DNA of 64,000 bases from the NCBI GenBank assembly GCA_022829145.1, contig CM040758.1, positions 9,718,128 to 9,782,127 of the forward strand, read 5' to 3'. Origin of the DNA: Albula goreensis. Taxonomy: Eukaryota > Chordata > Actinopteri > Albuliformes > Albulidae. The position numbers and the translations under genes are program-made. Position 1 is the stretch's first letter. Each line of letters starts with the position of its first letter. The notes under the pieces are model-generated. The model was given only the letters and a program-made list of their open reading frames with translations, did no database searches and had not been told where the DNA came from. Shown here piece by piece: positions 14,811 through 28,037 of the stretch.

Positions 14811-14925
14811 TGTATTCAGAAAGCATCTCAGAGCAAGAGGTTCTGATCTAGGAACAATTTTGCTTTGAAGCACATAATTAGGATATGCTAAGGAGACCTG
14901 GTTCTAAATCAGCATTCCTGTTTCA
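14811..14925. mobile_element. MITE-like element, same GATC-core family
   Basis: It has 'gtattcagaaagcatctcag', then 'ctgatctagga', and at the other end 'ctaaatcagcattcctg', the inverted arrangement seen in the 27.8-kb copy. The inside is diverged. Confidence 0.6.
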
Positions 14926-15722
14926 AATCAATATCAACTCACTTTTCGTTTTGCAAATCCAATTCTACAGATAAGGATTACCCAAACAGAGCAAAGAATT
15001 ATCTGTGTGCAAGTTATCCAATTACTAGTGACAGGTGAACAAGGAATTATGACACAAAATGCGTTGATCTACAATTAGCTGGCAACAACAGAGTTGTCAT
15101 TCAAAAGCCAATCAAAAGGCTGTGCTCCTTACAGTAAAATCAGCCAGTTACTGGAAACATACAAGAGCTCCACCCATTTCAAGTGCAATGACACCTCATT
15201 CTGCCACCATCACTACTAATTGCTCCTCAAAACATTACTGCCATAGAGTATAAATAACCTCAGCTTCACATGGCATGGGTGCAAGACTGCAGTCCTGAAG
15301 GGCTGCCACACCTGCATCCTTTTACACTTTCCCCCCAATCATCTGCCAGTGTAGGCCCTGGAAACAAGGTCTAAGCACCTAAATGCTGAAAGCTGAGTAT
15401 ATATACCTGCCTTCTGGGACAAGAGCTGTACACTTTTGAGCAATAGCGAACTGTGTTTGCCCACAGAACTCCTGGCCACAGGCAGCACAGTTAGGATTAA
15501 ATTATGGGATGTGGGACACATCACAACAAAGAGAGTAGTGCTTCTGCTGAATGTGTCAGCTGGGCATAAAAATACTTCATCTTTTTTTGGAGAATGCGCA
15601 GCTGTGACTGCACGGCTGCCTGCCTCTCATTAACTGTGTCTCTTGTTTTACTCATCTTATATTGCATGTGGTCCTGGAAGCTCTGAATGCAAATTTCCTG
15701 ATCTGAAGACCTTAAATCCACC

Positions 15723-16030
15723 CTGAACCTCTCTCTCTCACTTTCTCTCTTCCTCATTGTCATCCTCTCTCACTCTCTCCCTCTCACTTCAGCTGTTTTT
15801 TCTCTCCTTCCCTTCCTCTGTATCTCTCTTTGGCTCTTGCTCTCTCCCTCAATCACTCCCTGTCTCTCTCTTTCCCTCCCTCCCATTTTTCTTTTCATCC
15901 CTCCATCCTTCTCTCCCTTGCACTCCCTTCTCCACCTCTGCCTGTCTTTCCTTTCCTCTCCCTCTGTCACACTCATTCTCTATTTCTTGCCCTTTCTCTC
16001 TCCTCTCTCTCTCTCTCCCATTCCTCTCAC
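15723..16030. repeat. About 300-bp polypyrimidine (C/T) tract
   Basis: The plus strand is almost only C and T, with no fixed repeat unit, ending at a small 'ctctcac...gtgagag' inverted repeat. All open frames here are low-complexity Ser/Leu/Pro or Arg/Glu runs and are not genes. Confidence 0.95.
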
Positions 16031-19000
16031 TGTCGTGAGAGAGAGGTCAGACAGAGAATCAGCAGCTCTGCTCCATCTAGTGGTATGACACAGCCCTGTT
16101 CCACCTGGCCCATGCTATGCTGCTAGCTACATGAACAGTGTCTGGACTTACACAGTGAAGAGACAGAAATTTGAATTGAAAAAATGTCATTTGTTTCTAC
16201 TAAATTTCCACAGTTTGGTGTCCTTCTTGAATGCTCAACTAATTTATCTTAATCAGTTTATAATATTAACATTTAACACTAAAATGCTTAAATCTCTAAT
16301 CGTATCAATGCATAAGAAAAATGTTAGTCTGGACCAAAAGGGATCATAGCTTTATATCAATAGCAAATGTTTTCTTAAGGACTCAGTTCATGAGACCATG
16401 AGATCCCCTGCTGGTAAGAGCAAGGAATGCACCACTGTTGCAGTCAACCAGACATCTCAAAGCTTTTTAAATCTGAAGCTTTTTTAACAGAAAACAGAAC
16501 ATGAAGACATTAAATATAACATAAAAGCTTATATTCTTACCCCTGTTAGCTGAAAGTAAATTCATGCATGAAACAATCTATTTATAGACTGGTGAACTGA
16601 ACTGGATCTCTAAGGGAATGCTTTTAGGAGAAAACAAAAGGTACATAAAAGCTGAGAGTGCATATGTGCATCAGTGCGGATCTTCAGTCAGTTATTTACC
16701 CATGAACCCCCAGCTTAGACACCAGCCCTCACTCAGTAAGAGCTGTAGTGACAAATCCTGGTGGGGTACCTTAGCTTTTTGCAGTGGTGTAAAGGTAACT
16801 GAGGGGGTGGGCATATTGTCTGTGCAGCTGGGCATACTGCACTTCTAAAGCCCATAGGTATTAATGGTAATATTAGGGGAGTATACTGTACCTCCATGAC
16901 AGCTTAGATTTGTGTGGCTTTCAGGGAAGGATCAGACAACCATCCTCATTCCGCTCTGCTGAAATGTTCAATCATTTAGCCTCACCTTAACTAAAACATG
17001 TTGAGCAAGGACCTTTCATACACCCACTTACTTCATTCCTTAGATCTGTACTCCTCTGCTTTTAACCAAAATGGTTAGCAGCTGTGAATGCTGCTTTGGT
17101 CACACATATGTATGACCAGATGGACAAACATGGGGTTCAGTGAGGCGTCACAGACATTATAATGGGAGACATGCTCCAAAAGCTCCACCATACAATGAAC
17201 AGTGTTCCAACAAACTGCCTGCTGCTTTCTCTCCCTGTGAAACATATGCTGTCTCATGACATCACATGATAGACACATCATCACACTCCTTACATTGAGT
17301 AAGAAGACCAGAATCGCAATTCAGATAACGAATGACCACCGCTTATTCAGAGAACACCAGTAAAGTCACTGGCCAATGTTCAAAGGCAAAAGGGCTCACA
17401 GGTCAGAAGACAGAGGAAAGCAATACTGCAAGCCTAGAGGGGATTCAGAGCTCTATGACTTGAAAGTATACTGATCTGCAATCTGCTGCCCAGAAATAAT
17501 CAATAAATTAATACCCATCGACAAGCATTTATGCAATGCAAAAAATCAGTGAAATTAAGGGTCTGGGTTACACCTATCTCCTGCCCCCCTCACCAGGGTC
17601 ACACTCTCATTTTCCACAAATACATGTCGGCAGTATCATAAGAAAACCTCTGTGTCCCCAAAAAAGCCAACTCTCCAGAAAACAGGAAAACCAATTAATC
17701 GCTATTTCGCTTCAGACAAGCATGAATCACACTGTGTTCCAAATGCATTCTTAGTCACCGAGCCAGGAAACAATAACCATTCACAATTGGTGACACAAGA
17801 TTTCTATTCATGTATATAACTCAAAAAGACCCCAGTCATACAGTCAGCAGTGTTTTGCTCAGTGAGTTATGGGCCTGCCTGGAGTCGATTTTAATTTCCC
17901 TCATATTGGAAAGGCATCCATGGGTCAGGGGTTATCTGGTTGTCTGGGCGCTTGGCTAGCTACAGCCCTGAACACACGGTCACTGTTAATCCTTCCAGCT
18001 TTGGACTCACACTGCACTGCCGCAATGAATTTCCTCCTGCATCTCTGCCAAGTTTCAGATGAAAGAAGGGCCAATGTCACCAATTTTAATCACAATGGAC
18101 TTCCCTTAAAAAATATAGGATTCTGGGCTCTGTTCCAAGACCTTCACCAAACAAATTTAGTAAGACATTTGCATTCACTTCACAGATTTGTTTGTGCAAT
18201 AATATTCCACGGTACAATGACTCAGTATACCAGAAGGAGCAGAATAAGATCATTAGTAATTCATTAGCATAACTGCTTCCACAGTATTTCTCCTAAAAGA
18301 GCAATCAGGAAGCAACCACTTCATTTATTTTGTGTGGAATGGTATTTGCTTGTCACCATGGAATGCTACTGCATATGGAGATTTGTGTAATTTATGTTTG
18401 CACAGCACTTGTAATTCATAGCCTGTCTGTATTTTTCAGATTTATATGCTTATGATGTCATCAGGCAAGTCATCAAATTGCTTAGGGCAATTTTCTATTT
18501 AATCTTATATCTGATGGTCAGTGAATGATTCTATTGCAAAGCCTGTAAAGGTAAAGCTCTGATGCCATAGAAGATAAGAAAGAACGGTCAATCCCTGTTC
18601 ATCAATCTGTCACGTCATGTGCGTGACATGTACCCATTAAAATATTGCTGACCGGAAACCTTGAACTACGGTATGGAATGAAAGCACTGTCGTCATGTGT
18701 TGCAGAAAATGAGGGAAGGAAAATATTCGTGATAAATAAATTCCGTTCGCATCCAGTCGGGTGGGGGTGACCTCTGTGGCCATACCGAACAATTCCAACA
18801 CCATGTTCTGGTAGGTACAGCGACATTCATTCACGAAGAGCGAGTTAGCACGAAGGATACAAACAAGGCATTGCCCTCCCGGGTCATAAGATTGAGCGGT
18901 TAATTTGGACAAATGTGGGCAGACACGTTGTTTGTGAATGGGGAATTGATTCCGTTCTGGAATACGGATAAAATGTTCAGTTCACACTCCAGCGAAGTTG

Positions 19001-19040
19001 GCATAAGGCAAAGATTCTATTCCTCTGTCTTGTCACTCAC

Positions 19041-19200
19041 ATGTACTGCTACAACACATGCGCAGCTGCCGTAGGGCAGTAGTGATGACTGTCAGAACGC
19101 GTCTGTGCAACCGGGAACTCTAAGGCTGACGCATGCGCTACCGTCACCGAGGATCACCTTATGACCAGATCGACTCTAACAGTTACAGATGTTGACAGAC
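19041..19200 (-). promoter_or_regulatory. Possible promoter with NRF1-like motifs
   Basis: Two NRF1-type cores, CATGCGCA (19057-19064) and GCATGCGC (19131-19138), lie in a CpG-enriched patch within AT-rich DNA. A minus-strand donor, ACAT|GTGAGTGA, would end an exon at 19041 just downstream. This is consistent with an alternative first exon, but there is no coding support. Confidence 0.28.
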
Positions 19201-19557
19201 CGCCAGTTTCTCCGGGAATATGGCATTGTGTCGGGGTGGGGTGCAAGGGTGTAATTTTGCATTGAGCAAGAGGTTATAAACAGAGCAGATAAAATAAGTA
19301 ACTTTAACGTAAGTGCCTATAACCCACTGCACCATTTGATAGGATACCCTGCCAAAGACATGTTGGATACTTCAGTATATCTGATGTTCATAAATTGCAT
19401 CACATGATAATTGCTCTGCGCTGCATTTAGTTTCCTTTCAGTAATACACAACTGAAAAGCACGACTCCCACTTGCGCATGTCTGCACCTCAAACTGTAAG
19501 TAGCCTATAATAGTTTAAGAATTTGCTCTAATATGTTTATATCGACCTCCCGTAAGG

Positions 19558-19583
19558 GGGGAGTGTGATCATTCACACTCCCC
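19558..19583. repeat. Perfect 11-bp hairpin with 4-base loop
   Basis: GGGGAGTGTGA (19558-19568) and TCACACTCCCC (19573-19583) are exact reverse complements around TCAT. It lies in AT-rich DNA near the possible promoter at 19.0-19.2 kb. Confidence 0.9.
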
Positions 19584-20611
19584 AAAGTATGGACAACCCC
19601 GTAATTACAAAATCCCCTGACTGTACAATTGCAAAATGACCCCATCATATTGTCCTAATGTCATAATTATAGCCAAGTTTAGGCTGATGATTCATTGATG
19701 AAGCCAACTTCTTCCCTCAACGTCATAACTTCAATATGTTTAAACTGTTCTATTAATTATGCGTGTCCTTTGCTGCACAGGTCACATATATTCCACTATT
19801 TGTGTAACAAAAATAAATGATGTCTGGCATTTGAAATAAGTTATTTCAAATGTGTTATCCCACCAAAATATTACATTCCATTGGTCTATAATATTTGTAT
19901 TTTTCGCGTCTTTTACACGGGTAAATAATATCTGCTTTTACCGACATAACCAAATGCACAAATGTATCTTAGCACAGCACACTGACACTTAAACATGTGA
20001 ATATGCAAAGCATAACACTGACCGCCATACAATTGGCTACCGATAAAACGGAGAACGGCATGCAGAGCTGCAATGTGATTTAAACTGCACTGTCACTGGC
20101 GTAAACTACCTTCGCGTGGAAATATGAACAAAAATAACGATCAGTTGTTAGTATCTACGATTTACTATGGGACAGAACGTTTAGTAAAGTAGTGTTGGCG
20201 CCAGGCTCGAAATCATATTTTCATAATGTGGGTTAAATATTAAAATGACATTCAGTCATACAAGTGAATCACAGTATAATCGAGTGATGTGTTGGGAGAC
20301 TAGGCATTTTGTAAACCCTTGAGCACACCAGATTCCATTTTTCTCTTGATAAGTAGTTAAGAAACCGAAAGATGACTGCTGTGTTAAAACAGACACAAAC
20401 CTCTAAGAATTCTCCCACGCGCACAGAAAGAAAAAACAATAAATCATTGGAACTGCTGTATAATTCAGTTTCGTTACAGATTATTTAATGTGCCGCTCAT
20501 GTATGGTGAAAACAATTCATGACGCAGTCACAGGAAACAGCCCGCCACCTAAATCCTTAATCTAAAACGTACTGCAAGGATTGTGAATGAAAAACACATA
20601 CGCATACTCAC

Positions 20612-20800
20612 GTTCCGGAATTGCATTTACGAAATCCTTGCTCACTTCCAGCTTTCAGCAAAATATGCGGACGAAAAATTCGAAGAGACAGTCCACCAGT
20701 CTTAGCACATACGAAGTGAATACAGATTGAACAGGCAGTTTGGTCCTCACTCCCAAATTCAGTATTCCTGCAATGCTCGTGTCTTTTACTGCAGTTAGAG
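20612..20800 (-). other. Possible minus-strand 5' exon (weak)
   Basis: The minus strand reads CCGGAAC|GTGAGTATG, a good donor with the exon ending at 20612. There is no clear coding frame and only moderate CpG content, so it could be a non-coding leader exon or chance. Confidence 0.2.
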
Positions 20801-22731
20801 CAGGAATTCTACTCTATCCGGAGAGGGAGGAGGAGTGGTTCCGACGGGATACTGATAAATTAGCTCAGCCCAACTGCATATGCCATTATATTTTCCTTTC
20901 AAAGGGTGTACCCCCCACACAAATTTAAATAAAGAACATCCATTCGTTTCACCGTAGGTTAGATTGACATGTTGATCACGCGCAGCAGCGGACACCCCGA
21001 AAAATCATATTTGTTGAATATCCGCTAAATTTGTTTTTATTTACTGTTATTCTCCCAGTTATGTAAAAAAAAAATGAAATACATCGTATGGTTTGTATTA
21101 TACTACAGAAATAAGTTTGAGCATCATCATGTGATTTGCATTTTTTATCAATATCCCGAATTTTCAAGTGATACAGGCTATCTTTCCTCGGGGATCTGGA
21201 AAAAAAAGACTCAGCCCCAGACTGCTCTGTCAAAATGACCTGCGCTACATGCCTCCGAAGGAACGCCCTACTTCCCTATTATTCTATGAGCAAAATTGCC
21301 GCTTCACTCAACAACAAAGTTGGCTATTCAGGAGAGGCAAGCAATATTAAGATTTTTGGCAGATATTCATCTTATTTTGAAAGGAAATAGCTTTTTAAAT
21401 GAAATTGTGCTGCCAACTTACTGAAAACCATTGCCCTTAGAGTGGCTTTTCAAAAATACAACGACAAATGAAATGCACAGGACCGGTAGCTAGTTTTTAA
21501 AATACATGAAATCCATAGAGTATGCAGTTCATATACGTACTGAAGTCTTTGGCTCTTCCCCCTTTCATGTTTTTTTTATTAACCTTACAGCAGTCTAAAT
21601 ATACTTGATGTAATTCAGTTGAGACATTCCTCCGTGAAACTGTTCACTCTTCTCGGTACCATGTGAACCAACCAAGGCATTCTCTGGCTCCAAGGATTAT
21701 TTTTGCATTTTTTTGGAGGATGGAGAGCTTGTCCTCATTTTAACCGTTCTTGTCCGTTACTGCCATGCGCGCGCGAGCCGTAAACATTTAAAGCTACAGT
21801 AACCGCCTCATTCCGATTCCTTTCGGCCCTTCTTCAGGCATCTGAGTCTCAGCATGCCTCCCGTTTCCAAGGGAACCCTCCACACTCATACTCTGTCCTG
21901 TGGGAGGCTGTTGCTAGGACAACTATGCATTATGCATCAGTGGATGAAAGCCCTTTCAGACTTGGGGGCTGGTATTTGCATTCCTTTTTTAATGTTAGAA
22001 TTCTTTGATACTGACAGTGTATGAGGCAGGGAAAAGTTTCAATTTAGTTTTGCTCCATGGCCCTGGCATCTTCTGAGCAGAGTAGCTCTTTTTTGCCCAA
22101 GTACAATGTATGCAGACAGAATACCGAGAGACTCGAGCAAGGAATTAATAAGCATGCAGAGAACACAGTGATGCAGAACAGAGACACTGCTTCAGACTCA
22201 ATACACATTGCCCCCCCAAAACAACTCTCCCCCCTCCCCAACCCACCCACCCACACACAAGAAAAGATAATGGAAAATGTTTCTGAGAGAACTACTGAAC
22301 CGGAAGAGTGACTGATACAAGGCTGGAAACTTCACAATAAAGCTGAACAGGACCTCAGAAAACTTGAAGCAGTCATTGTGAAGGGACAACGCCAAACAAA
22401 CAGTGCTTGTCTCTTACAGCAAAGCTCTCCATAGCTGGGGTAACTGTGGTGCAATGGCCCATACGCACTGACTCAGACATGGGGAAGAGTACAGCCTGTG
22501 CACCTGCCACCCCCTCCCCAAGCAGTAGGAGGATTAGCCCTCCCTGCCAAGGTGGTGAATAATTAATGGCCTTCATTGTCCCGTTCTTGTGGTTCCCATC
22601 ATAAAATGTGATGATTTAACAATACGCCGGCGACTTACATGATGTGACAGTGTGATATTCGGCCTCGTAAAAGTGAGACATCATAAGAGTCCTACATGGG
22701 AACTCAATGGGAATTTTTTTCTAATTGTGAA

Positions 22732-22733
<2 letters not shown>

Positions 22734-22784
<51 letters not shown>
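22734..22784. repeat. (AC)n microsatellite
   Basis: About 25 uninterrupted AC units. Confidence 0.98.
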
Positions 22785-22785
<1 letters not shown>

Positions 22786-22939
22786 CCTCCCAGCTCACTG
22801 CAGTGACATTTAGCAATCTACTCCACAACCCAAGATTGAATGCAGGCCAAAGAAAAAATCCAGTAAGATCAATTCTAATTTGATTCTAAGGCACTCGCTA
22901 CGCTTGATGTAAATGACACTGACATCCTTTAGCAAGCCT

Positions 22940-23250
22940 GTGTGTATCATATCCACCCATCCATTCAGCCTATCCCAGCATGCATGTGGCAAGGGGCAGG
23001 GAGACACCCTGGGCAGGTCATCAGTCCATCGCAGGACCTCTTACTCTCACAAACACACACACATTTTGGCAAGTCCAGTCCACCTAACCTGCATGTCTTT
23101 GGACTGTGGGGTGAAACCGGAGAACCCAGAGAGCGCAGAACCTGGGCAGAGCATGCATACTCCTCATAAAGGGCCCAGCCATGGTAGGAATCCAAGCTGG
23201 GTCCTTCACGCTGTCAGGTCATGGTGCTAACCACTGAGCCAGCATCCTAA
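22940..23250 (+). mobile_element. Dispersed fish repeat with 'catgtctttggactgtggg' core
   Basis: Recognisable blocks in order: 'cctatcccagcatgcatg', 'cagtccatcgcagg', 'cacctaacctgcatgtcttt', 'ggactgtggggtgaaaccgg' and 'gctaaccactgagcc'. This interspersed repeat is abundant in many fish genomes; I am not sure of its class name. It produces several short chance open frames on both strands. Confidence 0.75.
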
Positions 23251-24962
23251 CTCTGTGTACAATATGTAGAATAATAAAGAAGAGTCTACTTGAATTTCCA
23301 ACCATGAACACAGCCCTTCACTCCCACAACTTCTCAGACGGAGGACAGGAGCCCTTAACTTCGTAAACAAACCTGTCCAGCATCTGAGGCACTAAGTCAG
23401 TTATAGAATGGTACATTCAATGAGCACTCTGTACATTTGACCTTAGTCAATGAACCTTAGTTAACAATGGGGACAGTTCTGGCTGAATGCACCTGCCCTG
23501 CCTGGTTAAGCTAAGCCTAATCAGTTAAGCAACTTGAATGTGTCCAATATCCCATTATTATGCAGGCAGAATATCTTCATTCACAATGACAGGTTTCAAA
23601 CAAAGATGTTGTCGTGACTTTAAAGCTGGGACAATAGATGACACAAACAATCTGCAGTTTTCAGTTTAAAGCTTCAGGTTATTATGACGTATTACCGTCC
23701 ACACATGCTGTAACTGACCAGCATGGATGCTAATAGTGCCAAATAGGAGCAATAGTACCAAAACTGCCCTGGCCAATCAAACCCACATTTAAAAATCTGA
23801 TGGCACCAATCAGCTTTCAGGAAGTCTGGGAAAGGTTTACAAAGCTGTCCCATCAAAGATTGAGAACCTAGAGTCAAGAGTAAGTTAGAACAGGACCATG
23901 GGCAGTCCAGTGGAGTCATTTACACCAATGAGGACATCAGCTCTGGGCTAACTGGCATCAGTAGCCTCTCAATGGCCATCAACACCGGGACCAGCACTAT
24001 CAATCATTCAATCAATCAATATTTATTTCCCTGATGCGCACTTCATTGTACAGTGTAGTTGAAATAAAACTGAAGATATAAAACATTGAGCCTATAACAC
24101 TATAACAAACATATCAAGAACATGGAAACGCTTCAGCTATGCTTATTTTAATTCTGGAAAACATTTGATAAGAACAGATACAATAGTCTTGTCCCTGGGG
24201 ATCCAGATAAGACATCTGCAGTCTGAGGATTTGGTGTGGTACTGAGCTCAGAGAAATCCCCTTTAATTGGAGTTGTGACCACAGGCAATTATACATAATA
24301 CCCTGAATTATCATTTTTAATCACAATTGTGTGCATGCAAATGATCGGTTCAGTTAGGACCAACCCATCGCTGCCCCTGATACTTTTATATATTCAATAA
24401 GTGGTACCATTCTTGGAGACAATATAGGTAATTTGTCACAAGAGACTGAATACAGGGTTGCTGTGTTTTTATTCTTATTTATTTCATTGACAGTAGGAAT
24501 AAAATAAAGAAGAATCAAAAATAAATAAAAAAGGGCTCTCAGTCAGTTATCCATGATAATCACCCCCCTTTACAGCCCCCCCAGCTGTATATTTTTGGGA
24601 GAGGGACCGCTGTTCCCTATGTGATAAGGTCTGATGTTCTCCGACAGCCACGGTCTCCTCAGTGCTGGTGAGGAGATAATCGTGGTGCGCCTTTTGATCC
24701 AGCGAGTGGCGTGAAGTGAATTTGGGACAGACTAATCCCTTTTTAATATTCTGCCGTACGGGCAGATTGGGGAAACACCCCTGGCTGCTAGCATTCCCTG
24801 GCAGGAGTGAAATACAAATTACTGAACCCTAGTTCAGAGAGATCAAAGCTACTACTAATGGACAGATCATTTGCATTTACACCGTGCAGATTTAGGTAGG
24901 GGAACATAGCAGAATTTTTAATGTGATCATATAGTAAAAAGGCCCATTTAAATACTGTGAAT

Positions 24963-24963
<1 letters not shown>

Positions 24964-25023
<60 letters not shown>
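24964..25023. repeat. (TG)n microsatellite
   Basis: About 30 TG units with a single break near 24994. Confidence 0.98.
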
Positions 25024-25030
<7 letters not shown>

Positions 25031-27654
25031 ATATCTATTGACAAACTATATGTATTGACAAATTACCCTGTAAAAAGCCAAGGGCAGAATGAATAAACCA
25101 CATTATTGACAATTTGATCCATGCATTAATAGTGATTAATATGCAAATGTCTGGCAATCATTATTTCTCTCTAAATTACAGGAAACAGTTTTCTTTTAAA
25201 AGACCTTTCATATACTGCACACTTTGTAATTATTGCCCTAAATAAAACATTGTTGTTCATATCATATGGCCTTACCCCATTGTGGTGTCCTCTTCTCCTC
25301 CTTGCTCACGACTAGAGACGGGCTTCGCTCCTGGGGTAAATTTGGTGTGCAAGCTAGTGTTCACACCCTTATCACATCTCCAGAGTGCCTATAAATTACA
25401 AAGAGTAGCAACTGTTACTATCACACAGAGAACACTGATGCATGTACTGCAGATTGTGCCACACACTGCTGTCATAAGAGATAAGACATCATAAGTACAT
25501 ATGAATACATAATGATGGGAGCAGTCTATTCGACCCATCTGTTTGTTATTTATGCCTAGAACAGGGGAAGGCAAACAGGTTGGGTAGCAACATTTACATA
25601 TATATTATATGTATATGTTGCTAAGAGTTGCACCACTGTGTTTTATGTCAGCTGGCATAACTGGAGAGAAACAGTTTCTCTTTAGTCTCATAGACTGAAA
25701 AATGCAATGTTAACTTGGAAGCTTCAAAAAGACTAACCTTTAGTTATAAAAACCTATGTTTTAATTTAACCCAAAAAGAGTAACCTTTAATCACAAACCT
25801 ATTCATTAAAAACACAAACAAACCATGTTTTGCAGACGTTCTATCAGAGCCTATCTGGAGTGGCAGTGTAATGGTGACCCTGATTCAAGCCCTCACTCCA
25901 GGTTGACACGACAACCTATTGTTGGCTCCCTGTACCCCACACAGCAGGGGGTTTGTACCCAATTACACACAATTCCCCTCCACAGTGAGCCGAGGGAGAA
26001 AGTGACAGATCCCATTTCATGCTCAAAAATATCAGCCAAAACACAACACAACTCGTCACAACCACAAGACCAGGGGCTGCTGCTGCTTCTTCATGTAAAG
26101 GGGGTGGCCAATAAGGTAGCCCATCCAGGATGGCTGCACATGAGTGATGGGGCAGTGAGGTTTCATTGAACCAAAAATTGGGAGGGGCTACCATGAAATA
26201 TCAATGATTGTTTTGGCCCAATGACCACTTTGGCTGTGGAAAGAATAACACTTCTGATTGGTTCAGATAAGGCAGTAATGATTGATTGACAAGTGTTTCT
26301 TCATCACTACCACACACCATTCTTTAGCTTTTGTTCCTGCACAACAAATTAAAAAACACAAGCAACAAAGAGAAAGTATCCATAACACAAGGCTCATCCA
26401 TACTTTTCATCTGACTGCTTAAAGTTTAAACAAATTTGATTTCCTTAAAAAATCATCCCAACACACATGTGTAGTCTGTTGCAGCTGTAGTCCATCTGTT
26501 GGGCAGGTCAACAACTACACAACATTTCCCATAAATCTCTCTGCAGACCTGCATTCCATCCCCATTCATGATAGAGGGGATGTCATGGCTGAATGGTCTG
26601 AAAACCTTAAGCCATAGCTGAGTCACAGGCACTTTGTGCTGTCTTGCTGTGTGATAAATGTACTCCTAAGGCTTCCTTTATCACATTTAGCATGAATTAA
26701 CCTCCAGCACACCCCGAGCCTGCAGGCAGTGTCCATTTGCCGTAGTTCCAGGCATGTTTAAATCCTTTTAACAGATAACCCATCTGAGTGGCAGACCACA
26801 TTTCAGTTTAGGGTTAAAACATTTTGGGGGAAAACATGTGGTACCTACCTGTCTGAGTTGTCTGATATTTAGTTGAAGTATGTAAAACTAAAAAATACAG
26901 TTGTTGTGTGTTTTGTATTTTCCCCGAATAATAAACAGAAGCCAAGAAATATTTGTATTGCTTTGTTTTCCTCTTTGTGTGCGAGGTAGATGATTAAACC
27001 ACAGGTCATTGACACCAGGGGATTTAGTGGTTGTAACCTCTGATTGGCCTCTTTGAGAGCCCTTAGCTCTTAACACTTGAACCACCTCTTAACCACAGGG
27101 TACTTAAAGGGCTGGTCCCAGAGGAACCCCAGGTAAACGTCTGGTTAGACATCCTGAGCTTATCAGGTTGCATCGCAATGGGAAAACCTCTCAGTATGCT
27201 ACAAACAGCCCTACCTCCCTGGGGTTTGTCTCCATCTGTAAACTGCAGGCTGTGAGTACATTGCACATAGTAAAGGGGGAAATTACCAGGGACCTCATGA
27301 TATGCTTTGGTTGTGATACATAGGACACAATGCTACAGTATTACTGTATTCTATAAGTATTGTGATTAGATGCTTTGCAGCAATATTTTATAATAAAAAT
27401 AATTATACAAAAAATGTAACTCAAAGTTGCACAAAGTTGAATGGTTTCACCACAATCTCACCACTATACTGTGAAAAAAATATTACTGTGAGCAGACAGT
27501 ATGTGGAACTCCATGGCAGTAGGACACAATGACACAGTATCCCTTAAGGTCAGGGCTGACATCAGCGGCTCGCGTGTGTTTCAGCTGCTACATTGTCTAT
27601 ATGGATGCAGATGGCTGCAAACCAGACAAAAAGTATTCTCAGTTCCCTGTTCAA

Positions 27655-27719
27655 CATTATTATATTATATTATATTATATTATATTATATTATATTATAT
27701 TACATTACATTATATTATG
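27655..27719. repeat. (TATAT/ATTAT) pentanucleotide microsatellite
   Basis: Twelve or so copies of a 5-base AT unit, the last ones changed to 'tacat'. Confidence 0.95.
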
Positions 27720-27803
27720 TTTTTAACTCCAACCTGCTGGTGAATCCCTTCCCACAATGCACTTGCATTGGAAGCTAACTGAAAAGAAGGATCCCCTGTA
27801 AAA

Positions 27804-27926
27804 CATCTCAGAGAAGATGTGCTGATCTAGGATCAGACACCCAATTTTCATACTCTATCTTTTTCCATTATTAGCAAAAAGGCAGAAGTGATCCTAGATC
27901 AGCACTCCAGTTCAGATGCTGAGAGA
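27804..27926. mobile_element. Short MITE-like element with GATC-core terminal inverted repeats
   Basis: The left end carries 'gtgctgatctaggatca' and the right end its exact reverse complement, with further imperfect pairing outside (catctcagagaag against atgctgagag). About 120 bp and non-coding. Related copies occur at about 11.8, 14.8 and 42.4-42.65 kb, so it is a dispersed family. Confidence 0.75.
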
Positions 27927-28009
27927 ATAGGGGTCCAGGTCTGCCGTGCAGAGCAGCTTTCACAGGACAGGCGTGCTCCACAGGCATCTATCTGGCCGCA
28001 CAGGAACAA

Positions 28010-28037
28010 TGACGTAATCCCTCCACGTGTATAAATA
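28010..28037 (+). promoter_or_regulatory. CRE-like, E-box and TATA motifs in a row
   Basis: TGACGTAA (28010-28017), CACGTG (28024-28029) and TATAAATA (28030-28037) lie within 28 bases. This is the layout of an inducible core promoter reading to the right, but no gene was recognised downstream on that strand. Confidence 0.3.

Larger units (their letters stand above)
8000..19000. other. Non-coding stretch with MITE-like copies and low-complexity DNA
   Basis: I found no exon with splice borders and protein similarity. Contents are the CTCF-like motif at 8383, MITE-like copies, a short AC repeat near 13660, a poly(A) run and the polypyrimidine tract. Confidence 0.6.

Noticed and set aside
15757..16126. 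Several overlapping 83-98 codon frames
   Set aside because: Low-complexity translation of the polypyrimidine tract.
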